From Sulfitobacter sp. 20_GPM-1509m (GTDB lineage Bacteria > Pseudomonadota > Alphaproteobacteria > Rhodobacterales > Rhodobacteraceae): 64,000 bases of DNA. How positions within the stretch are numbered: the first letter of the stretch is position 1; each line of letters opens with the position of its first letter. The notes under the pieces are model-generated. The model saw nothing but the letters and a program-made list of their open reading frames with translations. It did no database searches and was not told the origin of the DNA. Location: NCBI RefSeq assembly GCF_000620505.1, contig NZ_JIBC01000006.1:186001-250000 (forward strand), read 5' to 3'. This document shows positions 1 through 7,119 of the stretch, piece by piece. Made by a program: the position numbers and the translations under genes.

Positions 1-303
1 GGCGGTCAGCGTGGTGCCTTCCAGCGGGTCCAGCGCGATGTCCACGCCGGGGCCATTGCCGGTGCCGACTTCCTCGCCGATGAACAGCATCGGCGCCTCG
101 TCGCGTTCGCCTTCACCGATCACCACCACGCCCGCGATGTCCAGCAGGTTCAGCTGTTCGCGCATGGCGTTCACGGCGGCCTGATCGGCGGCCTTCTCGT
201 CGCCGTGGCCGATCAGCTTGGCCGAGGCCAGCGCCGCGGCTTCGGACACCCGCGCAAGGCCCAGTGACAACATACGATCCTGAAATTTTGCGGCGTCAGT
301 CAT
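1..303 (-). CDS. glpX: Fructose-1,6-bisphosphatase class II (GlpX), N-terminal part
   Basis: The reverse strand from 303 reads MTDAAKFQDRMLSLGLARVS and continues to the window edge without a stop, so only about the first 100 residues are present. The stretch with VVIGEGERDEAPMLFIGEEV followed by DIALDPLEGT is the metal and phosphate binding region typical of class II (GlpX) fructose-1,6-bisphosphatase, which hydrolyses fructose 1,6-bisphosphate in gluconeogenesis and the Calvin cycle. The gene lies 63 bp downstream of hom on the same strand, an arrangement common in Rhodobacterales and probably co-transcribed. The ATG at 303 opens the reading frame at the conserved N-terminus. Confidence 0.93.
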   Translation of the reverse strand, partial: MTDAAKFQDRMLSLGLARVSEAAALASAKLIGHGDEKAADQAAVNAMREQLNLLDIAGVVVIGEGERDEAPMLFIGEEVGTGNGPGVDIALDPLEGTTLTA

Positions 304-366
304 GGGCGTGGTCCTTGTGAATTTATGTTGGGAAATTTGTAGCGGGTGGGGCGCAATGGCGCAACT

Positions 367-1656
367 TTACAGGTGTTCGATGCGCAGCGCGACAGGGGCC
401 GAGGCCAGCACGCCGGTGCCTTCCATGGCCTCTATGGCGACATCCAGGCTGGCGCGGGTGGTCTTGTGGGTGACGATCAGCACTTGGGCCGCTTCCAGAT
501 CGGCGTGACCATACTGGCGCATCCGCTCGATGCTGACGCCTGCCTCGCCCAATGCGGCGGCAACCTTGGCCAGCGCGCCGGGTTTGTCGACCAGACCCAT
601 GCGCAGGTAATAGGGTGCGGGCAGCACGGACAGCGCCGGCTTGGCCGCCTCAAGCGTGGTGGCGGGCTGACCAAAGACAGGTAGCGCAAAGCCGCGCGCA
701 ATGTCGCAGACATCGGACATCACGGCACTGGCGGTGGGGCCGGCACCCGCACCGGGACCGCGCAGCACGATCTGCTCGACTGCGTCGCCTTCCAACACGA
801 TCATGTTGGTGCCGCCCTGCAATTGCCCCAAGGGCGAAGTGTCGGGCACCAGACAAGGCTGCATCCGTTGTTCCAGCCCGCGGCCGGTCTTTTGCGCAAC
901 GCCCAAAAGCTTGATCTTGAAGCCCATGTCGGCGGCGGCGCGGATGTCTTCGATGCTGATGCGCTCGATGCCTTCCAGCTCGATCCCCGCGAAATCGACA
1001 CGGGTGCCGAATGCGATCGACGACAGGATCGCCAGCTTGTGCGCCGCATCAATGCCGCCCACGTCCAGCTGCGGGTCGGCCTCAAGATACCCCAGGCCGT
1101 CCGCCTCGGCGAACACGTCCTGATAGCTCAGGCCGGCGGTTTCCATCCGTGTCAGGATATAGTTGCACGACCCGTTCATCACGCCCATCACGCGGGTGAT
1201 GCCGTTGCCGGCAAGCCCTTCGGTCAGAACCTTGATCACGGGAATGCCGCCTGCGACGGCAGCTTCAAACCGCAACGACCGCTGGGCGGCTTCGGCCTGT
1301 TCGGCCAATGCCTGACCGTGCATCGCCAGCATCGCCTTGTTGGCGGTGACCACGTGTTTGCCCGCGGCAAGGGCGGCTTCGGTCGCGTCCTTGGCCGGAC
1401 CATCTTCGCCGCCCATCAGTTCCACGAACACATCCACATCGTCACGCTTGGCCAGTGCCACGGGATCGGTCTCCCAGGCATAGTCCGACAGGCTGATCCC
1501 GCGGTCCTTGTCCTTTGACCGCGCCGACACGGCGGAAATGGTGATGTCACGCCCGGTGCGCGCAGACAGCAGCGCCGCCTGCTGGCGGACGATCCTGACG
1601 ACGCCCATGCCAACCGTGCCCAGACCGGCGATACCAAGGCGAAGGGGCTGGGACAT
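367..1656 (-). CDS. hom: Homoserine dehydrogenase
   Basis: A 429-residue protein that reduces aspartate semialdehyde to homoserine on the way to threonine and methionine. The Rossmann motif GLGTVG is near residue 10, the catalytic core contains GGIPVIK and NGSCNYILT, and an ACT domain (VDKPGALAKVAAALGEAGVS) occupies roughly residues 350-428, as in the long monofunctional Hom family with allosteric control. The ATG at 1656 was chosen because AGGAAA lies just upstream and the protein then begins MSQPLRLGIAGLG; an in-frame upstream start at 1695 would add a tail with no family counterpart. It precedes glpX on the same strand. Confidence 0.95.
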   Translation of the reverse strand: MSQPLRLGIAGLGTVGMGVVRIVRQQAALLSARTGRDITISAVSARSKDKDRGISLSDYAWETDPVALAKRDDVDVFVELMGGEDGPAKDATEAALAAGKHVVTANKAMLAMHGQALAEQAEAAQRSLRFEAAVAGGIPVIKVLTEGLAGNGITRVMGVMNGSCNYILTRMETAGLSYQDVFAEADGLGYLEADPQLDVGGIDAAHKLAILSSIAFGTRVDFAGIELEGIERISIEDIRAAADMGFKIKLLGVAQKTGRGLEQRMQPCLVPDTSPLGQLQGGTNMIVLEGDAVEQIVLRGPGAGAGPTASAVMSDVCDIARGFALPVFGQPATTLEAAKPALSVLPAPYYLRMGLVDKPGALAKVAAALGEAGVSIERMRQYGHADLEAAQVLIVTHKTTRASLDVAIEAMEGTGVLASAPVALRIEHL

Positions 1657-1783
1657 GGGGTGTTTCCTTATAGATGCATGGTGTTTTTTGCGCATCTACC
1701 CCGTTCACGCGAGGCACGCAACATGGCGCGGCGCGGGCTGCGGCAAGAAAGACGCCGGCGACCCGTCTGTGGGGCGCGGCTGC

Positions 1784-2089
1784 CTAGTTGTCAGGCCGGG
1801 GATCGTCGTCCAGCCGCGTGCGTGCGGAGGCATCGATCACGCGGGTGCGTTTCAGCCGCTCGGCCCGGTTGCGCAAGGCGGCGACGCGGCTTTCCAGGTT
1901 GCTTTGCTGAACCTCGGGCGGGGGGCCATCGCCTTCGGTGCGCGCCAGAATCGGCGCGACATTGATCAGCGCGGGATAGTCCGCAGCCTTGGCGCGCTCT
2001 GTCACGGCGTCGTCCAGTTCGGGGAACTGGGTGCAGGCCACCAGCATCAGCTGGGCGGCAATCAGGGCGGAAAGAGGGCTGGGGCGCAT
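1784..2089 (-). CDS. Putative small lipoprotein, function unknown
   Basis: From the ATG at 2089 the product is 101 residues and starts MRPSPLSALIAAQLMLVACT, a short signal peptide ending in a lipobox (LVAC), so a lipid-anchored envelope protein is expected. The rest is hydrophilic and ends with a region rich in Arg and Asp. Upstream ATGs at 2107 and 2116 would lengthen the N-terminus; 2089 is preferred because it places the charged residue immediately before the hydrophobic core. It lies 127 bp upstream of hom on the same strand. No enzymatic motif is visible. Confidence 0.7.
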   Translation of the reverse strand: MRPSPLSALIAAQLMLVACTQFPELDDAVTERAKAADYPALINVAPILARTEGDGPPPEVQQSNLESRVAALRNRAERLKRTRVIDASARTRLDDDPRPDN

Positions 2090-2159
2090 GAACCTGCCTG
2101 TAAACATCTGTTGCATGCTTGATGCACCAGCGGTGCGCTTGGCGCAAGGCACTTGGTTT

Positions 2160-2173
2160 TGAACGGGTGTTCA
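2160..2173. promoter_or_regulatory. Candidate TetR operator (inverted repeat)
   Basis: TGAAC-GGGT-GTTCA is a perfect inverted repeat with a 4-base centre, 14 bp upstream of the start of the TetR-family gene. Palindromes of this size directly upstream of tetR-type genes are commonly autoregulatory operators. The assignment to this regulator is inference. Confidence 0.5.
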
Positions 2174-2187
2174 GATAACCCAAGGAT

Positions 2188-2781
2188 ATGGCACGTACAG
2201 CAGGATCACATTCCGACATCACCGGCCCACGGGTACGCGACGCCGCGTTGCGGCTGTTTGCCCGCGACGGTTATGCCGCCGTGTCCATGCGCCGCATCGC
2301 GGGCGAGGTCGGGGTGCAGGCGGGGGCGTTGTATAATTACACCCCCGACAAGCAGACGCTGCTGTTCGACCTGATGCGCGACCACATGACCGAATTGCTG
2401 GCGGCCTTACCACAGGATACCGGCGATGCGGTGGCCGCACTGGAACGCTTTGTGCGCTTTCACATCGGCTTTCACCACGACCGCCCCGACGCAGTGTTCA
2501 TCGCCTATATGGAGCTGCGCAATCTTGAGCCGGAGAACTTTGCCGCCATCGAGGCGCTGCGCAGGCAGTACGAGGACCGGCTGGAAACGATCCTGCGGCG
2601 CGGTGCGGAAACGGGCGTCTTTGCCATGCCGGACCCCAAGATCGCCACATTGGCTGTGATCGCGATGCTCACGGGCGTGAACACCTGGTTCCGCGAAGGC
2701 GGGCGGCTGCGGCTGGACGAGGTGCAGGACATCTATTGGGACATGGTGCGCCGCTCGGTGGGCGGCACAGTCGCACAATAG
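2188..2781 (+). CDS. TetR/AcrR-family transcriptional regulator
   Basis: A 197-residue regulator. The N-terminal helix-turn-helix is clear: VRDAALRLFARDGYAAVSMRRIAGEVGVQAGALYNYTPDKQTLL at about residues 15-60 matches the TetR_N pattern. The C-terminal 130 residues form the helical ligand-binding part, whose ligand cannot be predicted. AAGGAT sits almost directly against the ATG, so initiation may use a short or no leader. The palindrome TGAACGGGTGTTCA just upstream suggests autoregulation. The adjacent pirin gene is convergent, so a regulatory link to it is not indicated by the layout. Confidence 0.9.
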   Translation: MARTAGSHSDITGPRVRDAALRLFARDGYAAVSMRRIAGEVGVQAGALYNYTPDKQTLLFDLMRDHMTELLAALPQDTGDAVAALERFVRFHIGFHHDRPDAVFIAYMELRNLEPENFAAIEALRRQYEDRLETILRRGAETGVFAMPDPKIATLAVIAMLTGVNTWFREGGRLRLDEVQDIYWDMVRRSVGGTVAQ

Positions 2782-2825
2782 GCGCAAGTGGCCTGCGCGC
2801 CCCTAGGGACGCACAGGCTTTTGGT

Positions 2826-3737
2826 TCAGTGTGCAGGCTGGATAAACGTGCCGTTGCGCAGGTCGCGCATGGCCTGCTGCAGCTCGGCCTGGGTGTTCAT
2901 CACGATGGGCCCGTGCCAAGCCACAGGCTCGTTGATCGGCGCGCCCGAGATCAGCAGGAACCGCACACCCTGTTCGCCCGCCTGCACCGTAATCTCGTCA
3001 CCCGAGCCAAAGCGCACCAGCGTGCGGTCGCCGGACAGGTCGCGGATGTTGACCTCTTGCCCCGCCACTTCTTTCTCCAGCAACACACCGGTCGGTGCCG
3101 CCGCATCGACAAAGGCCGCACTGCCGTCAAAGACATAGGCAAAGGCACGGCGGTAGGTGTCGATGTGGAACGTCTTCTTGACGCCCGCAGGCATGGTCAC
3201 GTCCAGATATTGCGGATCGGCGGCAATGCCGTCCACGGGGCCTTTCTTGCCCCAGAATTCACCGGTGATCACGCGCACGGTGGTGCCGTCATCGTCGGTG
3301 ACCTCGGGAATGTCCGCCGCCGTCACGTCCTGATAGCGCGGCGCGGTCATCTTCTGCGCCGAGGGCAGGTTGCCCCACAACTGAAACCCGTGCATCTGGC
3401 CACGCTGGTTCCCGTGTGGCATTTCCTGATGCAGGATGCCGCGTCCGGCGGTCATCCACTGCACGTCACCGGCGCCAAGCGATCCGGTGTTGCCCAGGCT
3501 GTCGGCGTGATCGACCGTGCCCGACAGCACATAGGTGATCGTCTCGATCCCGCGGTGCGGGTGCCAGGGGAACCCCTTTTCGAAATCCTCGGGCCGTTCG
3601 TTGCGGAAATCATCGAACAGCAGGAACGGGTCCAGCTCGGAAGGGTCCTGAAAGCCGAAGGCACGGTGCAGTTTGACGCCGGCACCTTCCAGCGTGGGCT
3701 GGGCGCGGCGTGTCTCAAGGGTAGGGCGCAGGGACAT
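2826..3737 (-). CDS. Pirin family protein (cupin)
   Basis: A 303-residue bicupin of the pirin family. The N-terminal cupin has WHPHRGIETITYVLSG and later GILHQEMP, carrying the His, His, His, Glu metal ligands; some bacterial pirins oxidise quercetin, others interact with metabolic enzymes, so the substrate is open. The C-terminal cupin covers about residues 170-290. The ATG at 3737 follows AAAGGAGA at good spacing; the longer frame from 3773 lacks this. It ends 45 bp after the convergent TetR gene. Confidence 0.9.
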   Translation of the reverse strand: MSLRPTLETRRAQPTLEGAGVKLHRAFGFQDPSELDPFLLFDDFRNERPEDFEKGFPWHPHRGIETITYVLSGTVDHADSLGNTGSLGAGDVQWMTAGRGILHQEMPHGNQRGQMHGFQLWGNLPSAQKMTAPRYQDVTAADIPEVTDDDGTTVRVITGEFWGKKGPVDGIAADPQYLDVTMPAGVKKTFHIDTYRRAFAYVFDGSAAFVDAAAPTGVLLEKEVAGQEVNIRDLSGDRTLVRFGSGDEITVQAGEQGVRFLLISGAPINEPVAWHGPIVMNTQAELQQAMRDLRNGTFIQPAH

Positions 3738-4060
3738 GGAATATCTCCTTTGAATGCTGCTGTTGAACAACAATCTAATCGTGCGGAGGTGCGTTGCAAT
3801 CGGCGTTTATGCGCCGTTGCTGTGCAGATTTGCGGAAAGTGGCGGGAACCACCGCAACCGTTGGTTCTTTGTTCCCGAGGACCTGTATGTACAGGTGGGC
3901 ACCAGGTAAGTGGACCAGGGTCCAAACAGAGCCAGTTCCCTCGGAATTGCTTAAGGCCACTGGAACGTAACCGTATCGAGAAGGGCAGAACCCGCCACCG
4001 CTCTAGGTAGGGTGCGCAAGGGCACTTGGCAAGGGGGATCGGCGGCTCTGCAAGGCGTAT

Positions 4061-4116
4061 TGGGGGCTCTGCCCCCGGCCTTTGGCCTCCCCCGGAGTTT
4101 ATTGGGCAAGATGAAG
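4061..4116. repeat. R3 repeat copy a, at a gene 3' end
   Basis: GGGGGCTCTGCCCCC followed by CCCCGGAGTTTATTGGGCAA and GATGAAGCCTA. It resembles segments at 9883, 30406 and 50551: a GC-rich hairpin, then CCCCGG-A-TAT/TTTAT-TGGGC, then an A-rich GAAG segment abutting the stop codon of a minus-strand gene. Here the MITE-like element at 4121-4382 separates it from the gene. Confidence 0.7.
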
Positions 4117-4120
4117 CCTA

Positions 4121-4382
4121 GGGTCTGGACCCATTAATCTTACGTTGTCAGCGGCAATTTCACAAAATTTCAGTGGTTTGGGTCGTGCTGCCAATAGTGG
4201 TTCTATTTGCAAGCGGCCCAAGACACTGAAATGAAGTGAAATTGCCGCCCTGCGGGTTTGACGGATTTTCCCGCAGCCTGCGGCGCATCTGTTTGAAATA
4301 GAACCACTATTCCTGCACAGATGCTGCTTGTCAGCGGAAAAATCTGTCAAACTGACAACGTAAGATTAATGGGTCCAGACCC
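4121..4382. mobile_element. MITE-like element with 31-bp perfect terminal inverted repeats
   Basis: Bases 4121-4151 and 4352-4382 are perfect reverse complements, beginning GGGTCTGGACCC. The 262-bp element is bracketed by TA on both sides (4119-4120 and 4383-4384), consistent with insertion at a CTAA site of the YTAR type used by IS5-group transposases. The interior holds further nested inverted repeats: 4151-4163 with 4236-4248 (GCGGCAATTTCAC), 4193-4208 with 4296-4311 (AATAGTGGTTCTATTT), and 4284 onward (GCATCTGT/ACAGATGC). No plausible transposase is encoded, so it would need one in trans. The 83-residue open frame inside has no recognisable features. Confidence 0.75.
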
Positions 4383-5128
4383 TAATCGTCCGCGATGAAG
4401 TTATAGCGTTCCAGCTCCTCGGGCAGCAGGACATAGATTTCATCGGGCGGCGTGGTCAGCGCGTGCTGCATGACCAGCGGGTCAATGCCCATTTCGTCAA
4501 GATAGATCATCACCTCGCCCTGACCGCGCTGGATGTCCTCGACCGCGAAAGAGGCGGGCAGGATCGTGCTTTGGCCGAAATAATGCTGGTGCACGCCGAC
4601 GCTGGCGGTCTCCGCGATGGTGCGGAGGGTGCCTGCGGCCAGCACATAGGGGCAGGCGGAATAGCACACTTCGCCCGCGCGCATTTCCGTGGCGATGTCA
4701 TTTGCGCGGATATAGCGGCCCAGTTCCAGCGCGTCGGCCACCGAACCGCCCGGCGATTGCAGAACCAGCCGCGCAGGCACAGGGTCGGCCTCGCCAAGCA
4801 GGTCGATGATGCGCGCCGCGTCGTCGGGGGCAATCGTGCCCTCCAACCGATAGGTGCTGTCCTCAAGCGCGGTCAGCGTCAGCCGGCCCGGCAGCGGGTT
4901 CGTGGGATTTGCAGGGCGCGGGCGGTCGGGGTCAAAGGTGCGGCGCTGGTCGCCCGGGCTGACCGGTTCGGTCAGCTGCGGCTGGTTCGGCCCGAAGGAC
5001 GGCAGCGACAGCCCCGCACCCGACATGTCCCCGATCACCAGCAACAGGCCCAACCCCAGCTGGAACACCAGAACCCCCGAAAGGATGCGGCCGACCGAGG
5101 GCCATCTTGAGGCTGTGGCCTCGGTCAT
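4382..5128 (-). CDS. Membrane-anchored ClpP-fold (COG3904-like) periplasmic protein
   Basis: A 248-residue protein with one N-terminal membrane segment at about residues 14-33 and a Pro-rich linker to about 80, followed by a ClpP/crotonase-type domain. LVLQSPGGSVADALELG (121-137) is the classic oxyanion-region motif. Ser157 in CYSACPY and His180 in SVGVHQHY sit where ClpP-like proteases carry catalytic Ser and His; Asp211 or Asp216 could complete a triad. The two cysteines flanking Ser157 are unusual. Its start overlaps the upstream gene by 4 bp (ATGA), indicating translational coupling. The TAG stop uses the terminal C of the inserted element. Peptidase activity is inferred, not shown. Confidence 0.8.
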   Translation of the reverse strand: MTEATASRWPSVGRILSGVLVFQLGLGLLLVIGDMSGAGLSLPSFGPNQPQLTEPVSPGDQRRTFDPDRPRPANPTNPLPGRLTLTALEDSTYRLEGTIAPDDAARIIDLLGEADPVPARLVLQSPGGSVADALELGRYIRANDIATEMRAGEVCYSACPYVLAAGTLRTIAETASVGVHQHYFGQSTILPASFAVEDIQRGQGEVMIYLDEMGIDPLVMQHALTTPPDEIYVLLPEELERYNFIADD

Positions 5129-6438
5129 GCGGCGGTGTCCGGTTTCGCAGGCGTGGCGGGCAGGGTGCGCAGGGGATTGCTCTGCGCCTCTTTCTCCAGC
5201 GTGTCGGGCATGTTGTTCATCGCCAGTTCCACATCACGGATCGCGCCCAGAGCGGTGCGCAGTTCGGCCAGCGTCATGGTGTCGTCCACGGCGGTGCCCT
5301 CGCGGCCCTGACGGATCGCGGCATGTGTGATGGCCAGGATGAACACCAGCACCGCAGGCAAGAGGTCAATTGCGATGGCGCCTGCCCACGAGGGCACGAA
5401 GTTGCGGGCGTACAGGATCACCGCATCGGCGGAAGAGATCGGCGTATAGGTCACCTCGGGGGGCGGGGTTTGCGCGATCACGGCGGCGGCGGCGCGTTCC
5501 AGCGTGGCGGCACGCTGGGCCAGCACATCCAGGACGCTGGTGATGGTCGAGGCCTGATCGGTGCGGATCTGGCTGGTGCTGCCGTCCAGTTCGGGCAGCA
5601 CGACGGAGGCGGCCAGATCCTGCGCCGCGCGTTCAACCAGCGGCGCCACGGACAGCTGGCGCAACTGCGCGATCAGCCCGGCCAGCCGCACCGTGGCCTC
5701 GGAAAACTCGACCGAGCGTGCCTCGACCGGCCCCGCCTCGACCGTCAGGGCGCGCATCCGGCTGAGGATGGTATTGCCCTCGGCAAAGGCGGCACTGACC
5801 AGCGGCGTCTGCGTGGCGATCTGTGCCTCGAGCCCTGCCAGCTCTGCCGACTTCTGGCGCAGCACGCGGAACACCGCACCGCGACCGGCCAGCCCCGACA
5901 AGGCCCCTGCGGCTTCCTGTTCGGACAGGTCCTCGAACGACTGGCGCACACGGGCGACATCACGTTCCAGCCCCTGCGCGCTCAGCGCGATTTCGTGGGT
6001 TTCCTCAAGGGCGGTCTGATAGTCCTGTACCGTGGTGGCCAGATGCTGTTCGACCGCCGCCGATCCGGCAAGGGCCGCGGCATTCAGCCAGGACGACATC
6101 GCCACGATCGCCAGCGAGCCTAAGCCCATGGCCAGCGTCAGCCCGATCCGCGACTGCGCGCTGCGCACCGCCGGAAACAGGCGCATCATGTAGGACCAGA
6201 ACACAAAGATCCCCACCGACACCGCCACCGAATAGGCAATCGCGGCAAAGACCGACATCGCCCCCGTGTCATCCAGCAGGGAAGACACCCCGAGATAGGT
6301 ATAGATGCCCGAGGCCACGGACAGCACGCCCAGGGCGGTGCTGGAAAAAGTATCAAGCCAGGCAAGGTGGGTTTCCAGTTCGCGGGCGTGGCGGACGCCG
6401 CGCGCCTGGGCGTCGGTCAGGGAGCGATCAGTTGTCAT
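5125..6438 (-). CDS. Multi-pass membrane protein with coiled-coil domain, unknown function
   Basis: A 437-residue protein, start ATG at 6438 with GGAAAGG upstream. Hydrophobic segments occur at about residues 28-55 (STALGVLSVASGIYTYLG), 60-85 (SVFAAIAYSVAVSVGIFVF) and 100-130, then about 200 residues of Ala/Glu/Gln-rich predicted coiled coil, and a last membrane segment near residue 365 (AGAIAIDLLPAVLVFILAI). It is translationally coupled to the ClpP-fold gene through a 4-bp overlap, so the two products probably act together at the inner membrane. No catalytic motif is recognised; the topology suggests a scaffold or adaptor. Confidence 0.75.
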   Translation of the reverse strand: MTTDRSLTDAQARGVRHARELETHLAWLDTFSSTALGVLSVASGIYTYLGVSSLLDDTGAMSVFAAIAYSVAVSVGIFVFWSYMMRLFPAVRSAQSRIGLTLAMGLGSLAIVAMSSWLNAAALAGSAAVEQHLATTVQDYQTALEETHEIALSAQGLERDVARVRQSFEDLSEQEAAGALSGLAGRGAVFRVLRQKSAELAGLEAQIATQTPLVSAAFAEGNTILSRMRALTVEAGPVEARSVEFSEATVRLAGLIAQLRQLSVAPLVERAAQDLAASVVLPELDGSTSQIRTDQASTITSVLDVLAQRAATLERAAAAVIAQTPPPEVTYTPISSADAVILYARNFVPSWAGAIAIDLLPAVLVFILAITHAAIRQGREGTAVDDTMTLAELRTALGAIRDVELAMNNMPDTLEKEAQSNPLRTLPATPAKPDTAA

Positions 6439-6525
6439 GCGGGCCTTTCCGGCGTTCCTGTGTCGGGACATAACATAGATGCGGCCATGCGGTGTTCCAA
6501 GTTTTCTTGCGTTGGGGTTGCAAAT

Positions 6526-6540
6526 GTTCACGGATTGTTC
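6526..6540. promoter_or_regulatory. LexA (SOS) box upstream of mmcB
   Basis: GTTC-ACGGATT-GTTC is an exact match to the alphaproteobacterial LexA direct-repeat consensus GTTC-N7-GTTC. It ends 13 bp before the mmcB start codon, a position suited to repression. mmcB is a known SOS gene in Caulobacter, which supports the call. Confidence 0.85.
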
Positions 6541-6553
6541 ATATTTTTGACCC

Positions 6554-7015
6554 ATGAGTCTGGTCTCTGACATCACCGCCCTTGCACCGGGGCAACTGTT
6601 GGCGCGCGGCGTGGCGCGGCATCTGGCGGCGCTGGGCATGGTCACGGTCGAGGAACTGGTGCCCACACGCGGCCTGCGGGTGGATGTGATGGCGCTGGGC
6701 CCCAAGGGCGAGATCTGGGTGGTCGAATGCAAATCCAGCCGCGCCGATTATATGACCGACAGCAAATGGCAGGGCTACCTTGAATGGTGCGACCGCTTCT
6801 TCTGGGCGGTGGATGCGGATTTCCCCACCGACCTGCTGCCCGAGGGCACCGGCCTGATCATCGCGGATGCCTATGACGCCGAGGTGATCCGCATGGCGCC
6901 CGAGGACAAGCTGCCCGCCGCCCGCCGCAAGGTCATGGTCCAGAAATTCGCCACCCACGCCGCCCGGCGGTTGCAGGCGCTGCGCGATCCGGCGGCCTTT
7001 GCGGGATTCGGCTGA
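6554..7015 (+). CDS. mmcB: MmcB family DNA repair protein
   Basis: A 153-residue protein of the MmcB (DUF1167) family, a PD-(D/E)XK-like nuclease-fold protein implicated in repair of mitomycin C damage in alphaproteobacteria. The core VDVMALGPKGEIWVVECKSS (about residues 43-62) has the D-x(n)-E-x-K arrangement of that fold. The following DYMTDSKWQGYLEWCDRFFWAV is highly characteristic of the family. It is divergent from the membrane-protein gene at 5125-6438, with 115 bp between starts, and carries a perfect LexA box right upstream, so SOS induction is expected. Confidence 0.93.
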   Translation: MSLVSDITALAPGQLLARGVARHLAALGMVTVEELVPTRGLRVDVMALGPKGEIWVVECKSSRADYMTDSKWQGYLEWCDRFFWAVDADFPTDLLPEGTGLIIADAYDAEVIRMAPEDKLPAARRKVMVQKFATHAARRLQALRDPAAFAGFG

Positions 7016-7119
7016 CGCTATGCCGTGGTGCAGTCCAGTGCATACAAATGTGATTGCGCTGGCTGATCCCGCGTCAAAGGCTTTAGCGTGGTCCACGGGG
7101 GAACGCGGGAGGCCATGCA

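Noticed and set aside
3775-3960. 61-codon frame upstream of the pirin gene
   Set aside because: No ribosome site and no conserved features; the region looks noncoding.
4099-4350. 83-codon frame in the MITE-like element
   Set aside because: It spans palindromic repeats, has no ribosome site and no similarity to a transposase.
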